Below are positions 49,469 through 58,618 of a stretch of 64,000 nucleotides of DNA, in pieces. The notes beneath the pieces were generated by a model that saw only the letters and a list, made by a program, of their open reading frames with translations, had not been told where the DNA came from and searched no databases. A program made the position numbers and the translations under genes. The stretch covers positions 62,001 through 126,000 of the forward strand of contig JADIYM010000020.1 of the NCBI GenBank assembly GCA_016705245.1, given 5' to 3'. The number at the start of each line of letters is the position of its first letter. Position 1 is the stretch's first letter. This stretch comes from Blastocatellia bacterium (GTDB lineage Bacteria; Acidobacteriota; Blastocatellia; UBA7656; JADIYM01).

Positions 49469-50527
49469 CTACTTCCGCTTGTCGTGATCGCGCATGGACT
49501 TGTGGATGGCCTTCCACTTCCGGCGCTGGACGAGCTGCGCGGTTGCGTCGCGGCGGGTCTCGAGGAACGCCGCTTCCTTTTCGAGCGAGCGGAAGTGCGC
49601 GAAGCGGTCCGCGTCCATTCGCCCGTCCGCTATGGCCTCGGCCACCGCGCATCCCGGCTCTCCGTCGTGCCGGCAGTCCGCAAAACGGCAACCTGCAGCC
49701 ACCTCCGCAACGTCGTCGAAGGCCGCGCGGATGCTCTCCTCGTCGGTCCAAACCGACAGTTCGCGCATCCCCGGCGTGTCGATCAGCAGCGCGCCACCCG
49801 GCAGCTTGACGAGCTCTCGTCGCGTCGTCGTGTGCATTCCGCGCTGGTCGTGCTCCCGAACCGCACTGGTTCGAAGCGCATCGGTCCCGAGCAGACGATT
49901 CGCGATCGTCGACTTGCCGACACCCGACGATCCGATGAGTGCGACCGTCTCTCCATCTGTCAGCCACGGCGCGAGCGACGAGCCCGGGTCGTCGTCGCGG
50001 GCGCTCATGGCGATAACCTGGGCGCCTCCGGCTCTCGAGCGAACCGACGCCATCGTCGTCTCGAGGTCCTCGCACACGTCCGCCTTGTTGAGCACGATGA
50101 CGGGACGAGCGCCGCTCGCCTGCGCGACGGCGACGTAACGCTCGATGCGCCGAAGGTTGAAGTCGCCATCGAGTCCGGTCACGAGAAACACCGTGTCGAC
50201 GTTCGCCGCGACTACCTGCGGCTCGGCGCGCGCGCCGGCCGCCTTTCGCACGAAGGCCGTTTCCCGGGGCAGCACGGCGAAGATGGACCATCCGTCCCCG
50301 GCCGGCCTGACCGCCACCCAGTCGCCCACGGCTGGAAGGTCGGTTCGATCCGAGGCCTCTCGCCGCAGTCCGGCGCTTACCGTTGCGGCGACCTCGCCGC
50401 TCTCCGTCGCGAGCCTGTTCACGCCGCGGTCCTGCGCGACGACCCGGCCCGGTATGCTTCCATCCGTCGCGTGCTCTGCCATTGCGGCCTGAAAACACGC
50501 GCGCCATCCAAATGTGTCCAACTCCAC
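49469..50527 (-). CDS. rsgA: ribosome small-subunit-dependent GTPase RsgA
   Basis: A 352-residue RsgA (YjeQ), a circularly permuted GTPase that matures the 30S subunit. Order of motifs: an OB-fold N-terminus, G4 NKAD in VIVLNKADVCEDL, then G1 GSSGVGKST, G3 DTPGMRE, and the C-terminal zinc knuckle CRFADCRHDGEPGC. Motif order and length fit the family. The frame is open to ATG 50536, but GGAG lies directly against that ATG and is 9 nt from GTG 50527, so I take the GTG (MELDTFGW start). It is convergent with tRNA-His. Confidence 0.95.
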   Translation of the reverse strand: MELDTFGWRACFQAAMAEHATDGSIPGRVVAQDRGVNRLATESGEVAATVSAGLRREASDRTDLPAVGDWVAVRPAGDGWSIFAVLPRETAFVRKAAGARAEPQVVAANVDTVFLVTGLDGDFNLRRIERYVAVAQASGARPVIVLNKADVCEDLETTMASVRSRAGGAQVIAMSARDDDPGSSLAPWLTDGETVALIGSSGVGKSTIANRLLGTDALRTSAVREHDQRGMHTTTRRELVKLPGGALLIDTPGMRELSVWTDEESIRAAFDDVAEVAAGCRFADCRHDGEPGCAVAEAIADGRMDADRFAHFRSLEKEAAFLETRRDATAQLVQRRKWKAIHKSMRDHDKRK

Positions 50528-50672
50528 GTCAGTCATCTCCTGTCAAAGGGACCGGCGGTCCCGAGACACACGTCTCCCGCCTCGACAGCGGAACGGAGTG
50601 CGACGGAGTTAAACAATCATAGGCTCGGGCCGAACCGTAGCAGACGCACAGCCCGGCGCGCAATCGACGGCG

Positions 50673-51359
50673 CTACGGGCGCGGCAGCAGGTCCTTTTCG
50701 AGCGCGCCGAGCACATTAGCCGCGATCTTGAGACCCGTCTCGGTGGGCGTCAGGCCTCGCGAGCCGCGATTGACGCCGCCCACGGACGGACCGCCGCGCG
50801 AGTACGAGTCGTAGGACGAAAAGTAGTACCGACCCTGGGTCCGGATCTTCGCCGTGGACGGCTCATAGAGAACGTAGGTCGCGACGAGCAGCGGATCGCT
50901 GTTTCGCGAAACGGCCATGGGATCGTCCTCGACGCCGTCGATCGAGAACTGGAACCACAGGACGTAACCCTCGGTGTTACGTTTCGAGAGGTCGATTGCC
51001 TGTTTGCGGGTCAGGTCCCCGCTCGGCAGAGGTCGAGCAATGCTCGACTCACCAAGCTCGCGCGCGCACGCCGCGACGACGGCGTCGCACACGTCGGGAC
51101 GGATGCTGAATACGGAGAGGTATTTCGCCGTCGAGACCGCGATTTTCTCGTCGTCGCGGACCGGGGGAGGCGCCGGCGTTTCTGCTGCCGGCGTCGTCGC
51201 GGGTTCGGTCGGCGCGGGCGCGGCGGGCGGAGGCGGACTCGTGCGGCGGGTCGGAATCCGGCGACCGGATTGCGCCGAGCAGGGTAGCGCGGTCAGAACG
51301 AGGGCGATCGTCACGCCCGTGGCGGCAAGCCAGCGCACGGCGGCCTCAGGCGACGCCAC
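50673..51359 (-). CDS. exported protein with proline-rich linker
   Basis: A 228-residue exported protein of unknown function. Signal peptide (LAATGVTIALVLTALPCSAQ), a Pro/Ala/Thr-rich linker (about residues 35-65: RTSPPPPAAPAPTEPA), then a globular domain (YLSVFSIRPDVCDAVVAACA, RKQAIDLSKRNTEGYVLWFQ, LYEPSTAKIRTQGRYYF). The linker suggests tethering in the periplasm. The start is GTG 51359. It overlaps the preceding small gene by 14 nt, so both are translated from one message. No family recognised. Confidence 0.75.
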   Translation of the reverse strand: MASPEAAVRWLAATGVTIALVLTALPCSAQSGRRIPTRRTSPPPPAAPAPTEPATTPAAETPAPPPVRDDEKIAVSTAKYLSVFSIRPDVCDAVVAACARELGESSIARPLPSGDLTRKQAIDLSKRNTEGYVLWFQFSIDGVEDDPMAVSRNSDPLLVATYVLYEPSTAKIRTQGRYYFSSYDSYSRGGPSVGGVNRGSRGLTPTETGLKIAANVLGALEKDLLPRP

Positions 51360-51675
51360 CGCGGCGCACGCTGATGCGCACGAGCGGCGACGTGATGACC
51401 TGGCTGAATCCTGATTTGTCCGTTGGCACCGTCAGGAAGAACGCGGCGCGGGCGCCAAGCCTTACGCCGGCCTCCCAGATATCCCTCGTCGGCAACAGCG
51501 ATCCCGAAAAGACCGCATCGCGGGGCTGCGGAACGTTGCCTCCGGTCAGGGCGCCCCGGCGATTCGAGCGATCAACGACGGTGAAGGTATAGACGCTGCG
51601 GCCTGTCTCCATCACGAGCATGTCGTTCTGGAGCAGCTCGGTAAAGAGGATCTCCTGGACGGAGTCGCTCGACAT
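51346..51675 (-). CDS. small protein of unknown function
   Basis: A 109-residue protein with a beta-rich pattern: ILFTELLQNDMLVMETGRSV, YTFTVVDRSNRRGALTGGNV and VRLGARAAFFLTVPTD. No signal peptide or membrane span is visible and I do not recognise a family. The ATG at 51675 is preceded by GAGGG. It overlaps the start of the exported Pro-rich protein gene by 14 nt, so the two probably work together or at least share expression. Confidence 0.65.
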   Translation of the reverse strand: MSSDSVQEILFTELLQNDMLVMETGRSVYTFTVVDRSNRRGALTGGNVPQPRDAVFSGSLLPTRDIWEAGVRLGARAAFFLTVPTDKSGFSQVITSPLVRISVRRGGVA

Positions 51676-51850
51676 GATCCCTCGCTCGTGGTGGTACGCC
51701 GTGGTAGTAGGCCGCAAACCCGCGCGCATTCTAATCCGAGTCTCCCCGAAAGGGAACACGCGGATTGGGGCAGTTCAGGCCTTTGTGCGAACCCGCGACG
51801 CCGTGCGAAGGTGTTCCTGCCCGAGCATCACAGAATCCGCCGGATCGCCG

Positions 51851-53560
51851 ATGATCAAACGGTTCCGCACCCGACCCAGCCTGTTTCACGGCACGATCGC
51901 CCTGCTCGTCGTCGCGGGATTCGTCCTTCGCGTCTGGGGGAACCAGTTCGGACTTCCGTTTCTCTATCATGAGGATGAGGGCGAAATCGTCCGGCGAGCC
52001 CTGCGGATGCCGATCGACGGACCGAGCCCGGGGTGGTTCCAGTATCCGACTCTCGCCGTCTATGTGCAGGCGGCGTTCTACGCCGTCTTATGGGTTGTGA
52101 CGAGGCTCACGGGCGCTTCGGCCTCTTATGGCGCGTTCGCCGACGCCGCGACGCTCGACCCGACCTCGGTCTACACCCTCGGCCGGACGGTGACCGCTGC
52201 GTTCGGCGCCGCTACGATTGCGGTCGTCGGGGCGGCAGGACGGCGATTCGCGTCGTTCAACCGGACCGGTCGGGATCTTGCCGGCATCGTCGCGGCCGCG
52301 CTCGTGACCGTCGAGCTGCTGCAGGTCGAGCACGGTCACTACGTCACGGCCGACGTGCCGATGACCCTGGCCGCGGCGGGCGCCTTGCTCGGCGTCGCCC
52401 GGCTGGCATCTGCGCCGGGCGGAGGCACCGCGCGAGAATACGCCGTGGCCGGAGCGCTCGTCGGCATCGCGGCTTCGTTCAAGTATCCGGGCGCCCTGTT
52501 CGCCGTCGCCATCCTGGCCGTCGCCGTTCAGCGCTTCGAATGGAGAAGCGGTGCCGACCGGATCTCGCGATGGCGCGACCGTCGACTTCCCGTCGCGGGG
52601 TTCGCGTCGGTCGCGGCCTTCGTCGCCGGCTCGCCGTACGTGCTGCTCGATTGGCGGACGTTCGTTCGCGACCTCGGCGCCGAGGCCGCGCACATGCGCG
52701 AGGGGCACCTCGGATTCGAGCTCGTGCAGAACCACTGGGCCGAGATGTTCGCGAACGTGGTGGAGTCCGGAAACGTCGCACTCCTCGCGCTTGCCGTTGC
52801 CGGCGCCTCGATGGCGGTCGTGAGGCGTGACGTCCTTGGTCGGACGCTCGCGGTGACGCTCGCGACGCTGGCGCTCTTCGCCGCGTCGTCGAACGTGCTC
52901 TTTGCGAGGTATCTCATTCCGATGCTCCCGGTGGCGGCGCTGCTGGGCGCGCACGCGATCGTCTCGATCTCGGGCGTGCTGTCACGGCGGCGCGCCGGGG
53001 TGCGACCTGTGCTGGTCGCCGTCGCGCTGATCGCGGCACTCTCACTGCCCGCCTGGCTCGTCGCGCACCGGCTCGCGCTCTTTTCGGCGGCGGACACGCG
53101 GACCGAAGCGTGGACGTGGGTGAATACAGTCCTGCGCCGACCCGGCGACCGGATTGCGGTCGAATGGAAGTCAATTCCGCGCCGACCCGTTCGGTTCGAC
53201 GTCGCCGAGTCGTCGGCAATCGTCTACGACGTCGCGCAACTGCGCGCGGATGGCATCGAATACGTCGCCGTGACCGACCGTCTCTACCGCCGGTATCTCA
53301 GGGCACCGGACCTTTATCCACAACAGGCGGCCTTCTACCTCGGCCTGCTCACGACCGCCGAGCCAGTCGCGTCCTTTTCGCCGTTCGCCGACGACCACGG
53401 ACGGCTCGAGCTCGATGGCGCGGGTGTTCCCGTCGTTCGACGCGTGAGAGCCTCGGCCCCGTGGTCGGCGCTCACTCGTCGCGAGCGCTCCGGCCCGGTC
53501 ATCCTCGTGTTTCGGCTCCGTCCACAGATCGACACCGAGACACATCGGTCAGATCAGTAG
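51851..53560 (+). CDS. GT-C family (PMT/GT39-like) glycosyltransferase
   Basis: A 569-residue membrane protein with about eleven helices in the N-terminal 400 residues. It is a GT-C glycosyltransferase of the dolichyl-phosphate mannosyltransferase-like group. The first extracytoplasmic loop carries the acidic catalytic motif in GLPFLYHEDEGEIVRRALRM. A soluble C-terminal domain follows (RIAVEWKSIPRRPVRFDVAE and so on). Such enzymes move sugars from polyprenyl phosphate to proteins or lipids outside the membrane. The ATG at 51851 begins MIKRFRTRPSLFHGTIALLV. It is divergent from the small-protein operon and convergent with the TonB receptor. Confidence 0.88.
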   Translation: MIKRFRTRPSLFHGTIALLVVAGFVLRVWGNQFGLPFLYHEDEGEIVRRALRMPIDGPSPGWFQYPTLAVYVQAAFYAVLWVVTRLTGASASYGAFADAATLDPTSVYTLGRTVTAAFGAATIAVVGAAGRRFASFNRTGRDLAGIVAAALVTVELLQVEHGHYVTADVPMTLAAAGALLGVARLASAPGGGTAREYAVAGALVGIAASFKYPGALFAVAILAVAVQRFEWRSGADRISRWRDRRLPVAGFASVAAFVAGSPYVLLDWRTFVRDLGAEAAHMREGHLGFELVQNHWAEMFANVVESGNVALLALAVAGASMAVVRRDVLGRTLAVTLATLALFAASSNVLFARYLIPMLPVAALLGAHAIVSISGVLSRRRAGVRPVLVAVALIAALSLPAWLVAHRLALFSAADTRTEAWTWVNTVLRRPGDRIAVEWKSIPRRPVRFDVAESSAIVYDVAQLRADGIEYVAVTDRLYRRYLRAPDLYPQQAAFYLGLLTTAEPVASFSPFADDHGRLELDGAGVPVVRRVRASAPWSALTRRERSGPVILVFRLRPQIDTETHRSDQ

Positions 53561-53609
53561 CGCTCAACACATCAGTACAGTGCGTGCCTGATGCAGGCTC
53601 ATTGATCCT

Positions 53610-53672
53610 CTTGCGTCTTTGCGTCTTCCTTTGCGTCTTTGGACCGCTTCGGAGCGTTTCTCGCAAAGCGGC
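53610..53672. repeat. truncated IR-C repeat
   Basis: The left arm (CTTGCGTCTTTGCGTC... to 53640) is intact, but only GTTTCTCGCAAAG of the right arm remains at 53658-53670. Between it and the next IR-A, 53673-53784, an open frame ends in a stop at 53769 without a recognisable family. Confidence 0.65.
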
Positions 53673-53784
53673 CGCCCACACGGCCCCGGGGCAACCGGCG
53701 CAGCAGTTCGCGCTGCAACCCGGCTGGACCCATCTCGTCTCGGCCATCGACGAGGTGCCGGTGTTCTAGCGGGAGACCCAGCGG

Positions 53785-53884
53785 CAGCTCCGTGACTCCG
53801 TGCCTCCGTGACTCCGTGTGCGCAGCTCTCTTTCACGAAGAAGAGCTGCGCACACGGAGTCACAGGCACACGGAGTCACAGAGT
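53785..53884. repeat. IR-A palindromic repeat, copy 12
   Basis: Units here read CTCCGTGA/TCACGGAG, a variant. Arms with GTGTGCGCAGCTC and GAGCTGCGCACACGGAGTC. It ends 2 nt from the TonB receptor stop. Confidence 0.92.
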
Positions 53885-53886
53885 CA

Positions 53887-56800
53887 CTAGAACGAGTACT
53901 TCAGCGCGAACTGAATCACCCGGGCCGGGGTCGACGTCTCAACCGACGAGCCGAAGCCCGGGTTGAACAGCGTCCGGATCGGGATGCCGTAGTTCGCACG
54001 GTTCAGAAGGTTGAAGATCTCGGTCCGGAACTCGAGGTTCTGGTTTTCAGTGAACTGGAAGCGCTTCGTGATGGCCGCGTCCCAGTTGAGCTGACCGTCG
54101 GCTCGAACCGTGTTTCGACCCGTGGCTCCGTTCTGACCAGTCAGGATGAGGAAGCCGTTTTGTGTGAAACTCGCGTTGTACGACACGTAATCGGTCAACG
54201 TGAAGTTGTCGACGATATCGACCCGCTGCGAACCGTGGCTGTCGATGAACGTGAGGCCGTTCGTCGTCAGCGGCCGATCGGTCAGGTTGCCGTCGAGGTT
54301 CATGTCGAACGGGATGTTCAATGTGAACGGCTGCCCCGTCGCTCCCTGAGCAAGCGTCGAGATCTGCCAACCTCCCAGCCAGAACGCCGCGTCGTCGACT
54401 TCCGGTGAAGTCACATCGCGGTAGATCGGTAGATCCCAGATGAGCGACGCCGCAAATCGATGCCTCACGTCGAAGCTCGCGGATGCGCGCTCGGAGGCGA
54501 GGTTGAACGAGTCCTGCGCGATGACGGGTGAGCCGGCGATCGGGAAGACGTCCGAGACGTCGTCGATTGCGTGCGACCACGTGTAGGCGAACGTGTACGT
54601 GTATCCGTTCGAGTAGCGCTTCTTCGCCTCGATCTGCAGCGCGTGATAGTTCGAGTTCGCCGAGTTCTCGAAACGCTGGATGGCGCCGAGGAAAGGATTC
54701 GGACGGCTCGACAGCTTGGACTGCACGACATCTGCAATGACGATTGGCGGGCCCTGCTCGTAAGGCGTGCCCGGCGCCGCGACGGCGATCGGAAGGAACG
54801 GCGTGATGTTCGGACCGAGGTTCGGCGTCGTAAGCCGCGTGAGCTTGGTGCCCTTCGTGCCAACGTAGGCCGCCGAGATCGTGTAGTCGTTGAGGAACTG
54901 CTGCTCGAGCGTCAGGTGCCACTGCTGGACATACGGCGTTGCAATGTCCTTCTCAGGAAGTGTGATCGCAAGGCCGCCGACTCCGAAGTTCTGCGCCACG
55001 AGCGTGCCGATGAGCGCGCCAAAGTCCTCCGGCGAGCCGCCGAACTGGTTGATAGTGCCAGGCCGCACGAGCGGGACCGAGCCATTCTCGTTCGTGAGCA
55101 CGAGCGTCGAAGGCGCCGGCAGGTTGAACACGTTCGTTCCAAGGAACGACGGGTCGACGTTTATCGGCACCTCGTTCGGGAAGATGTTCCGCGACTGGCT
55201 GACGACCGCTCCGAGAATCGAATCGAAGTAGACGCCGTAGCCGCCTCGCAACGACGTGCGACCGTTCGACCACGGATCCCACGCGAATCCGAAATGGGGT
55301 CCAAAGTTGTTCGGATCGCTGTCGTAGATTTTCTCGCGTCCGCCGTAAAGGTCGGCCACGGCACTGACAGCGCTGTTGTAGAAGAACGTGGCGCCAGGAC
55401 TGTCGAACTGTGAACTTCCGGTGGAAGGAACATTCGCCAGCGACAGGGCATCCTCGATGCGGTTATCCGCTTCCGTGGGCACGGTGTTGTATTCGTAGCG
55501 GACGCCGAAATCGAGCACGAAGTTCGGCGCGACCCTCCACGAATCGTTGAAGTAGAAGTTCAGCTCTGCAAACCGGAGCTTGATGTTCGAGTCCGGAGCG
55601 TCCTTTGAGATCACCTGGAACACGGACGAAGGAACACCGACAGTAGCAAGCTGGACGCCGCTCAGCGCGAAGATGGGCGACAGGTTGTTGAACCCGAACG
55701 GAAACGTCTCGTTCCCGGTTGTGGTGAGGAGGCCGAACGACCGGATGCCGTTGCCGTAGACGACCTGGGGCCGGTAGTTGCGGTCCTGGAAGCTGTTGAG
55801 TTGCAGCAGCCGGATATCGCCGCCGAACTTCATTGAGTGCCGGCCGACGGTCCACGACATCGAGTCGGCGAACTGGTAAGTGTTGTTCGTCCGGCCCTGC
55901 GGGAACGTGAATACGTCGACACCCACCGGGCTGAACGGCTCGATGATGAGCTGTCCGATCGGCGACGTCGTCGAACCGAAGAGAATCGTTCCGCCAGCTG
56001 TATTCACGGGCACGGTGGAACTCGCCTCGAAGATGAACGGGCTGCCGGGCTGTTCCGGGAAATCCAGCTCAGTACGCCCGTACGAGAAGCGGGCCTGGTT
56101 GAAGAGCGTGTCGGAGAGCGCTGTGTCGAGGATCAGCGAGAGATTGTGCGTGCGCGTCTCGGACCCAATGGTGGAGTTGATCGCGCGGTTTACCGCCGGC
56201 AGCAGCCGGTCGTCGTCCGTGAAGTTGTAGCGGACGTTGAGATCGTTGGTGTCGTTGAACTTGTGCGTCACCTTGAACGAGACGATGTTGCCACCGCCGC
56301 TCGACGCAAGCTCCTGGGTGTATGTGTTCTCGCCATAAGGACCACCCGGATTGTTTGGCAACGGGTAGAGACCGAGAACGTTGGCGCCTAGCGGCGTAGA
56401 ACCCGATGTCGTCGAATACACGATATCTGCGAATGCCGGCCCCGGTATCGGACGAAGGACGCCAAACTCGGGAAGGTTCGCAAACCTCCGTTCGTCGAAA
56501 GTCGGCGACGAGAAGTGCTGCTCGACCGATGCGTTGATGTCCTGACGCTCGTAGCTCGCGAAGAACTGCGTGCGGTCCTTGACAATCGGTCCGCCGATCA
56601 CGAAGCCTGCCTGAACGCGGGTGTACGGGTTCTCGTCGCCCGACGCGCCGCCCGTGAAGTCGAATGCGTTTCGCGCGTTCAGGCGCGAATCGGTGAAGAA
56701 GCCGTAGAGAGTTCCGTGGAATTCGTTGCCGCCGGTTCGCGAGACCGCGTTGACCTGAGAGCCGACGTTGCGGCCGGACTCGGCGTCCCACAGGAGCGTG

Positions 56801-57600
56801 GAGAGCTGGAATTCCTGCACCGACTCGATCGACTGGGGCACGAGCGAGACGAAGCCCTGGCGCCTGACGCCGACGTCGGGATCGTTGTTGTCCGACCCGT
56901 CGACGGTGAAGTTGTTCGCACGTGCGCGCGAGCCGTTGACCGAGAATTGGCCTGCGGTGCCGATGCCGAAACCGACGCCCGGGCCTCGGACGCCCGGAAC
57001 GTACGGCGCAGCGGCGACGCCCGGAGCAAGCAGCGCGAGCTCGTCAAAGGTCCGCGTCTCGGTCGTTCCGCCGAGCGGCAGGGAAGTGACCTGCTCGATC
57101 GAGAAGTTGCCGCGACGCGTGGGGTCGTTCGTGTTGATGAGGCTGACGCGTCCCTCGCCCTCGGTGCGCGTCGACGGCGTGACAGTCTGCCCGCCAGGAC
57201 CGGTGACTGGCCCGGTGGGCGCGGTCGTGCCGGTGTCGAGCAGCGTGATCGGCGGCACGAGGTTCGTCGTCGAGTTCAGCGGGATCGGGAACCCGGTAAT
57301 CTGGTTGTCCCCGAAGCCGGTGAAGGACGCGCGAATCGTGTAACGCCCCGGAGGCATGAACGGAATGCGATAACTTCCGTCCGCAGCCGTGAGCGTCGAA
57401 CGCGAGTTGCCGTTCAGTTCGTTGCTGGCGGTGACGCGGGCGCCTCCGAGCGGCTCGCCGGTTGGCTTGTAGACCGTTCCGACGAGGGTGCCCGATGTCG
57501 TTTGTGCGGCAGCGCGCGGCGTCGCGTAGATGCCGAGGACGAGGACGATGGCGACGAGCGCAAGCGACTGCCTGGCGCGCAGGGGGAATGAGGACAACAT
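53887..57600 (-). CDS. Oar-like TonB-dependent receptor with carboxypeptidase-regulatory domain
   Basis: A 1237-residue outer-membrane receptor. Signal peptide (LALVAIVLVLGIYATPRAAA), then a carboxypeptidase-regulatory domain (LVGTVYKPTGEPLGGARVTA, GSYRIPFMPPGRYTIRASFT), a plug-like region (DELALLAPGVAAAPYVPG), and a long beta-barrel ending in FALKYSF, a typical outer-membrane terminus. The NNFTVDGSDNNDPDVG block and EFQLSTLLWDAESGR are characteristic of Oar-like receptors in Acidobacteriota. I see no clear TonB box. It imports or binds an unknown ligand. The ATG at 57600 has GGAGGAG upstream. Convergent with the glycosyltransferase. Confidence 0.92.
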   Translation of the reverse strand: MLSSFPLRARQSLALVAIVLVLGIYATPRAAAQTTSGTLVGTVYKPTGEPLGGARVTASNELNGNSRSTLTAADGSYRIPFMPPGRYTIRASFTGFGDNQITGFPIPLNSTTNLVPPITLLDTGTTAPTGPVTGPGGQTVTPSTRTEGEGRVSLINTNDPTRRGNFSIEQVTSLPLGGTTETRTFDELALLAPGVAAAPYVPGVRGPGVGFGIGTAGQFSVNGSRARANNFTVDGSDNNDPDVGVRRQGFVSLVPQSIESVQEFQLSTLLWDAESGRNVGSQVNAVSRTGGNEFHGTLYGFFTDSRLNARNAFDFTGGASGDENPYTRVQAGFVIGGPIVKDRTQFFASYERQDINASVEQHFSSPTFDERRFANLPEFGVLRPIPGPAFADIVYSTTSGSTPLGANVLGLYPLPNNPGGPYGENTYTQELASSGGGNIVSFKVTHKFNDTNDLNVRYNFTDDDRLLPAVNRAINSTIGSETRTHNLSLILDTALSDTLFNQARFSYGRTELDFPEQPGSPFIFEASSTVPVNTAGGTILFGSTTSPIGQLIIEPFSPVGVDVFTFPQGRTNNTYQFADSMSWTVGRHSMKFGGDIRLLQLNSFQDRNYRPQVVYGNGIRSFGLLTTTGNETFPFGFNNLSPIFALSGVQLATVGVPSSVFQVISKDAPDSNIKLRFAELNFYFNDSWRVAPNFVLDFGVRYEYNTVPTEADNRIEDALSLANVPSTGSSQFDSPGATFFYNSAVSAVADLYGGREKIYDSDPNNFGPHFGFAWDPWSNGRTSLRGGYGVYFDSILGAVVSQSRNIFPNEVPINVDPSFLGTNVFNLPAPSTLVLTNENGSVPLVRPGTINQFGGSPEDFGALIGTLVAQNFGVGGLAITLPEKDIATPYVQQWHLTLEQQFLNDYTISAAYVGTKGTKLTRLTTPNLGPNITPFLPIAVAAPGTPYEQGPPIVIADVVQSKLSSRPNPFLGAIQRFENSANSNYHALQIEAKKRYSNGYTYTFAYTWSHAIDDVSDVFPIAGSPVIAQDSFNLASERASASFDVRHRFAASLIWDLPIYRDVTSPEVDDAAFWLGGWQISTLAQGATGQPFTLNIPFDMNLDGNLTDRPLTTNGLTFIDSHGSQRVDIVDNFTLTDYVSYNASFTQNGFLILTGQNGATGRNTVRADGQLNWDAAITKRFQFTENQNLEFRTEIFNLLNRANYGIPIRTLFNPGFGSSVETSTPARVIQFALKYSF

Positions 57601-57739
57601 TTCTCCTCCTACAAGATGACGATTTGAAGAGCCTCGGTGGGCGTACGCCCGGCCGGTCAACGGGAAGGACCCCGCAAGTGAACCTAACTTCAATGGTTTC
57701 TACCCTCTGGGTACGAGGGTGTCAAGGTTGGTGATAGGA

Positions 57740-57883
57740 AGTGAGTGGACAGGATTCACCGGATTTTCCGAGGATTGCAGGATTGGAAAGAGACGCGTGG
57801 CGGTGAAGATCCCTCTCGAAGAATTGGCCATCATCATATCCTGGCAATCCTCCGCGAATCCTGAAAATCCTGTCCACTCTCCT
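57740..57883. repeat. IR-B palindromic repeat, copy 3 (long loop)
   Basis: GAGTGGACAGGATTCACCGG... is mirrored by CCTGAAAATCCTGTCCACTC, with a loop of about 65 nt and mismatches in the inner arms. It sits between the RRM gene and the TonB receptor. Confidence 0.85.
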
Positions 57884-57885
57884 CC

Positions 57886-57926
57886 CAAAGACAAGAGCCC
57901 CGGAGAGGGTGAACTCTCCGGGGCTC
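57886..57926 (-). terminator. rho-independent terminator of the RRM gene
   Basis: GAGCCCCGGAGAG pairs with CTCTCCGGGGCTC around a GGTGAA loop; on the minus strand TTGTCTTTGGG follows. It lies 25 nt after the RRM stop. Confidence 0.9.
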
Positions 57927-57950
57927 AATTGCCGAGTGTGGAAGGCGCTG

Positions 57951-58256
57951 TTACCAGCGACGTCCGCCACCACCACCGCCACGACCACCGCCGCCGCCGC
58001 CGCCATTGCGGGGCTCCATCGGCTTGGCCTCGTTTACCGTCAGCGCGCGGCCGTCGATCTCCTTGCCAGAGAACTGAGCGATGGCGGCCTCGCCCTCGGC
58101 CTTCGAGCTCATCTCGACGAAGCCGAAGCCACGGGACTGGCCCGTGTCACGGTCGGTGATGATGCGGCAGCTATCGACGGTTCCAGCCTGCGAAAACAGT
58201 TCCTGCAGTTCGGTGTCCGTCGTGCGAAACGACAGGTTTCCAACATAGAGCTTCAT
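57951..58256 (-). CDS. RRM-type RNA-binding protein with Gly-rich tail
   Basis: A 101-residue single-RRM protein. RNP2 is LYVGNLSF at residues 3-10 and RNP1 is RGFGFVEM near residue 42. A short glycine-arginine-rich tail (GGGGGGGRGGGGGGRRW) follows, as in bacterial cold-shock-type RRM proteins. It probably binds single-stranded RNA and affects mRNA folding or decay. The ATG at 58256 has AAGGA upstream, and a strong terminator follows. The spacer upstream (about 360 nt to the next gene) holds an IR-B repeat and otherwise unassigned sequence. Confidence 0.94.
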   Translation of the reverse strand: MKLYVGNLSFRTTDTELQELFSQAGTVDSCRIITDRDTGQSRGFGFVEMSSKAEGEAAIAQFSGKEIDGRALTVNEAKPMEPRNGGGGGGGRGGGGGGRRW

Positions 58257-58491
58257 GAATCGGTAATCCTTCTCGAAAAGGGATCGGCTGAGGAACTCGA
58301 GCGGCTGGAGTCTGCGAGAGAACTTTCAGGGCACGGGCGCAAGCAAATCCACGGTGAACACTGACGTCTTCAATCGGTTCCTGCTGCCCCGAGAATCGGC
58401 GGAGAGGACAGCCACCCAACGTTGAGTGGCATTGACGCGCGGCCAAGCTACCATGGACGCGAAAAAAGCAAAAGCATTTTCGCAAAGGGAG

Positions 58492-58578
58492 TTTAGACAG
58501 GATTACAGGATTTTCAGGACGAACAGGATCCCCAACAGTTCTGAGAATCCTGAAAATCCAGTAATCCTGTCTACTCTC
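58492..58578. repeat. IR-B palindromic repeat, copy 4
   Basis: TAGACAGGATTACAGGATTT and the mirrored GAAAATCCAGTAATCCTGTC, with a loop around GATCCCCAACAGTTC. It precedes the PEGA gene stop by about 40 nt. The sequence 58257-58491 shows no other gene. Confidence 0.9.
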
Positions 58579-58618
58579 CACCACGAGGCGCGGGAGCCGG
58601 CGATTCTCCGTCGCGTCC

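Noticed and set aside
50537..50540. Use of ATG 50536 as the rsgA start
   Set aside because: The GGAG motif directly abuts that ATG, leaving no spacing; GTG 50527 has normal spacing and gives the usual N-terminus.
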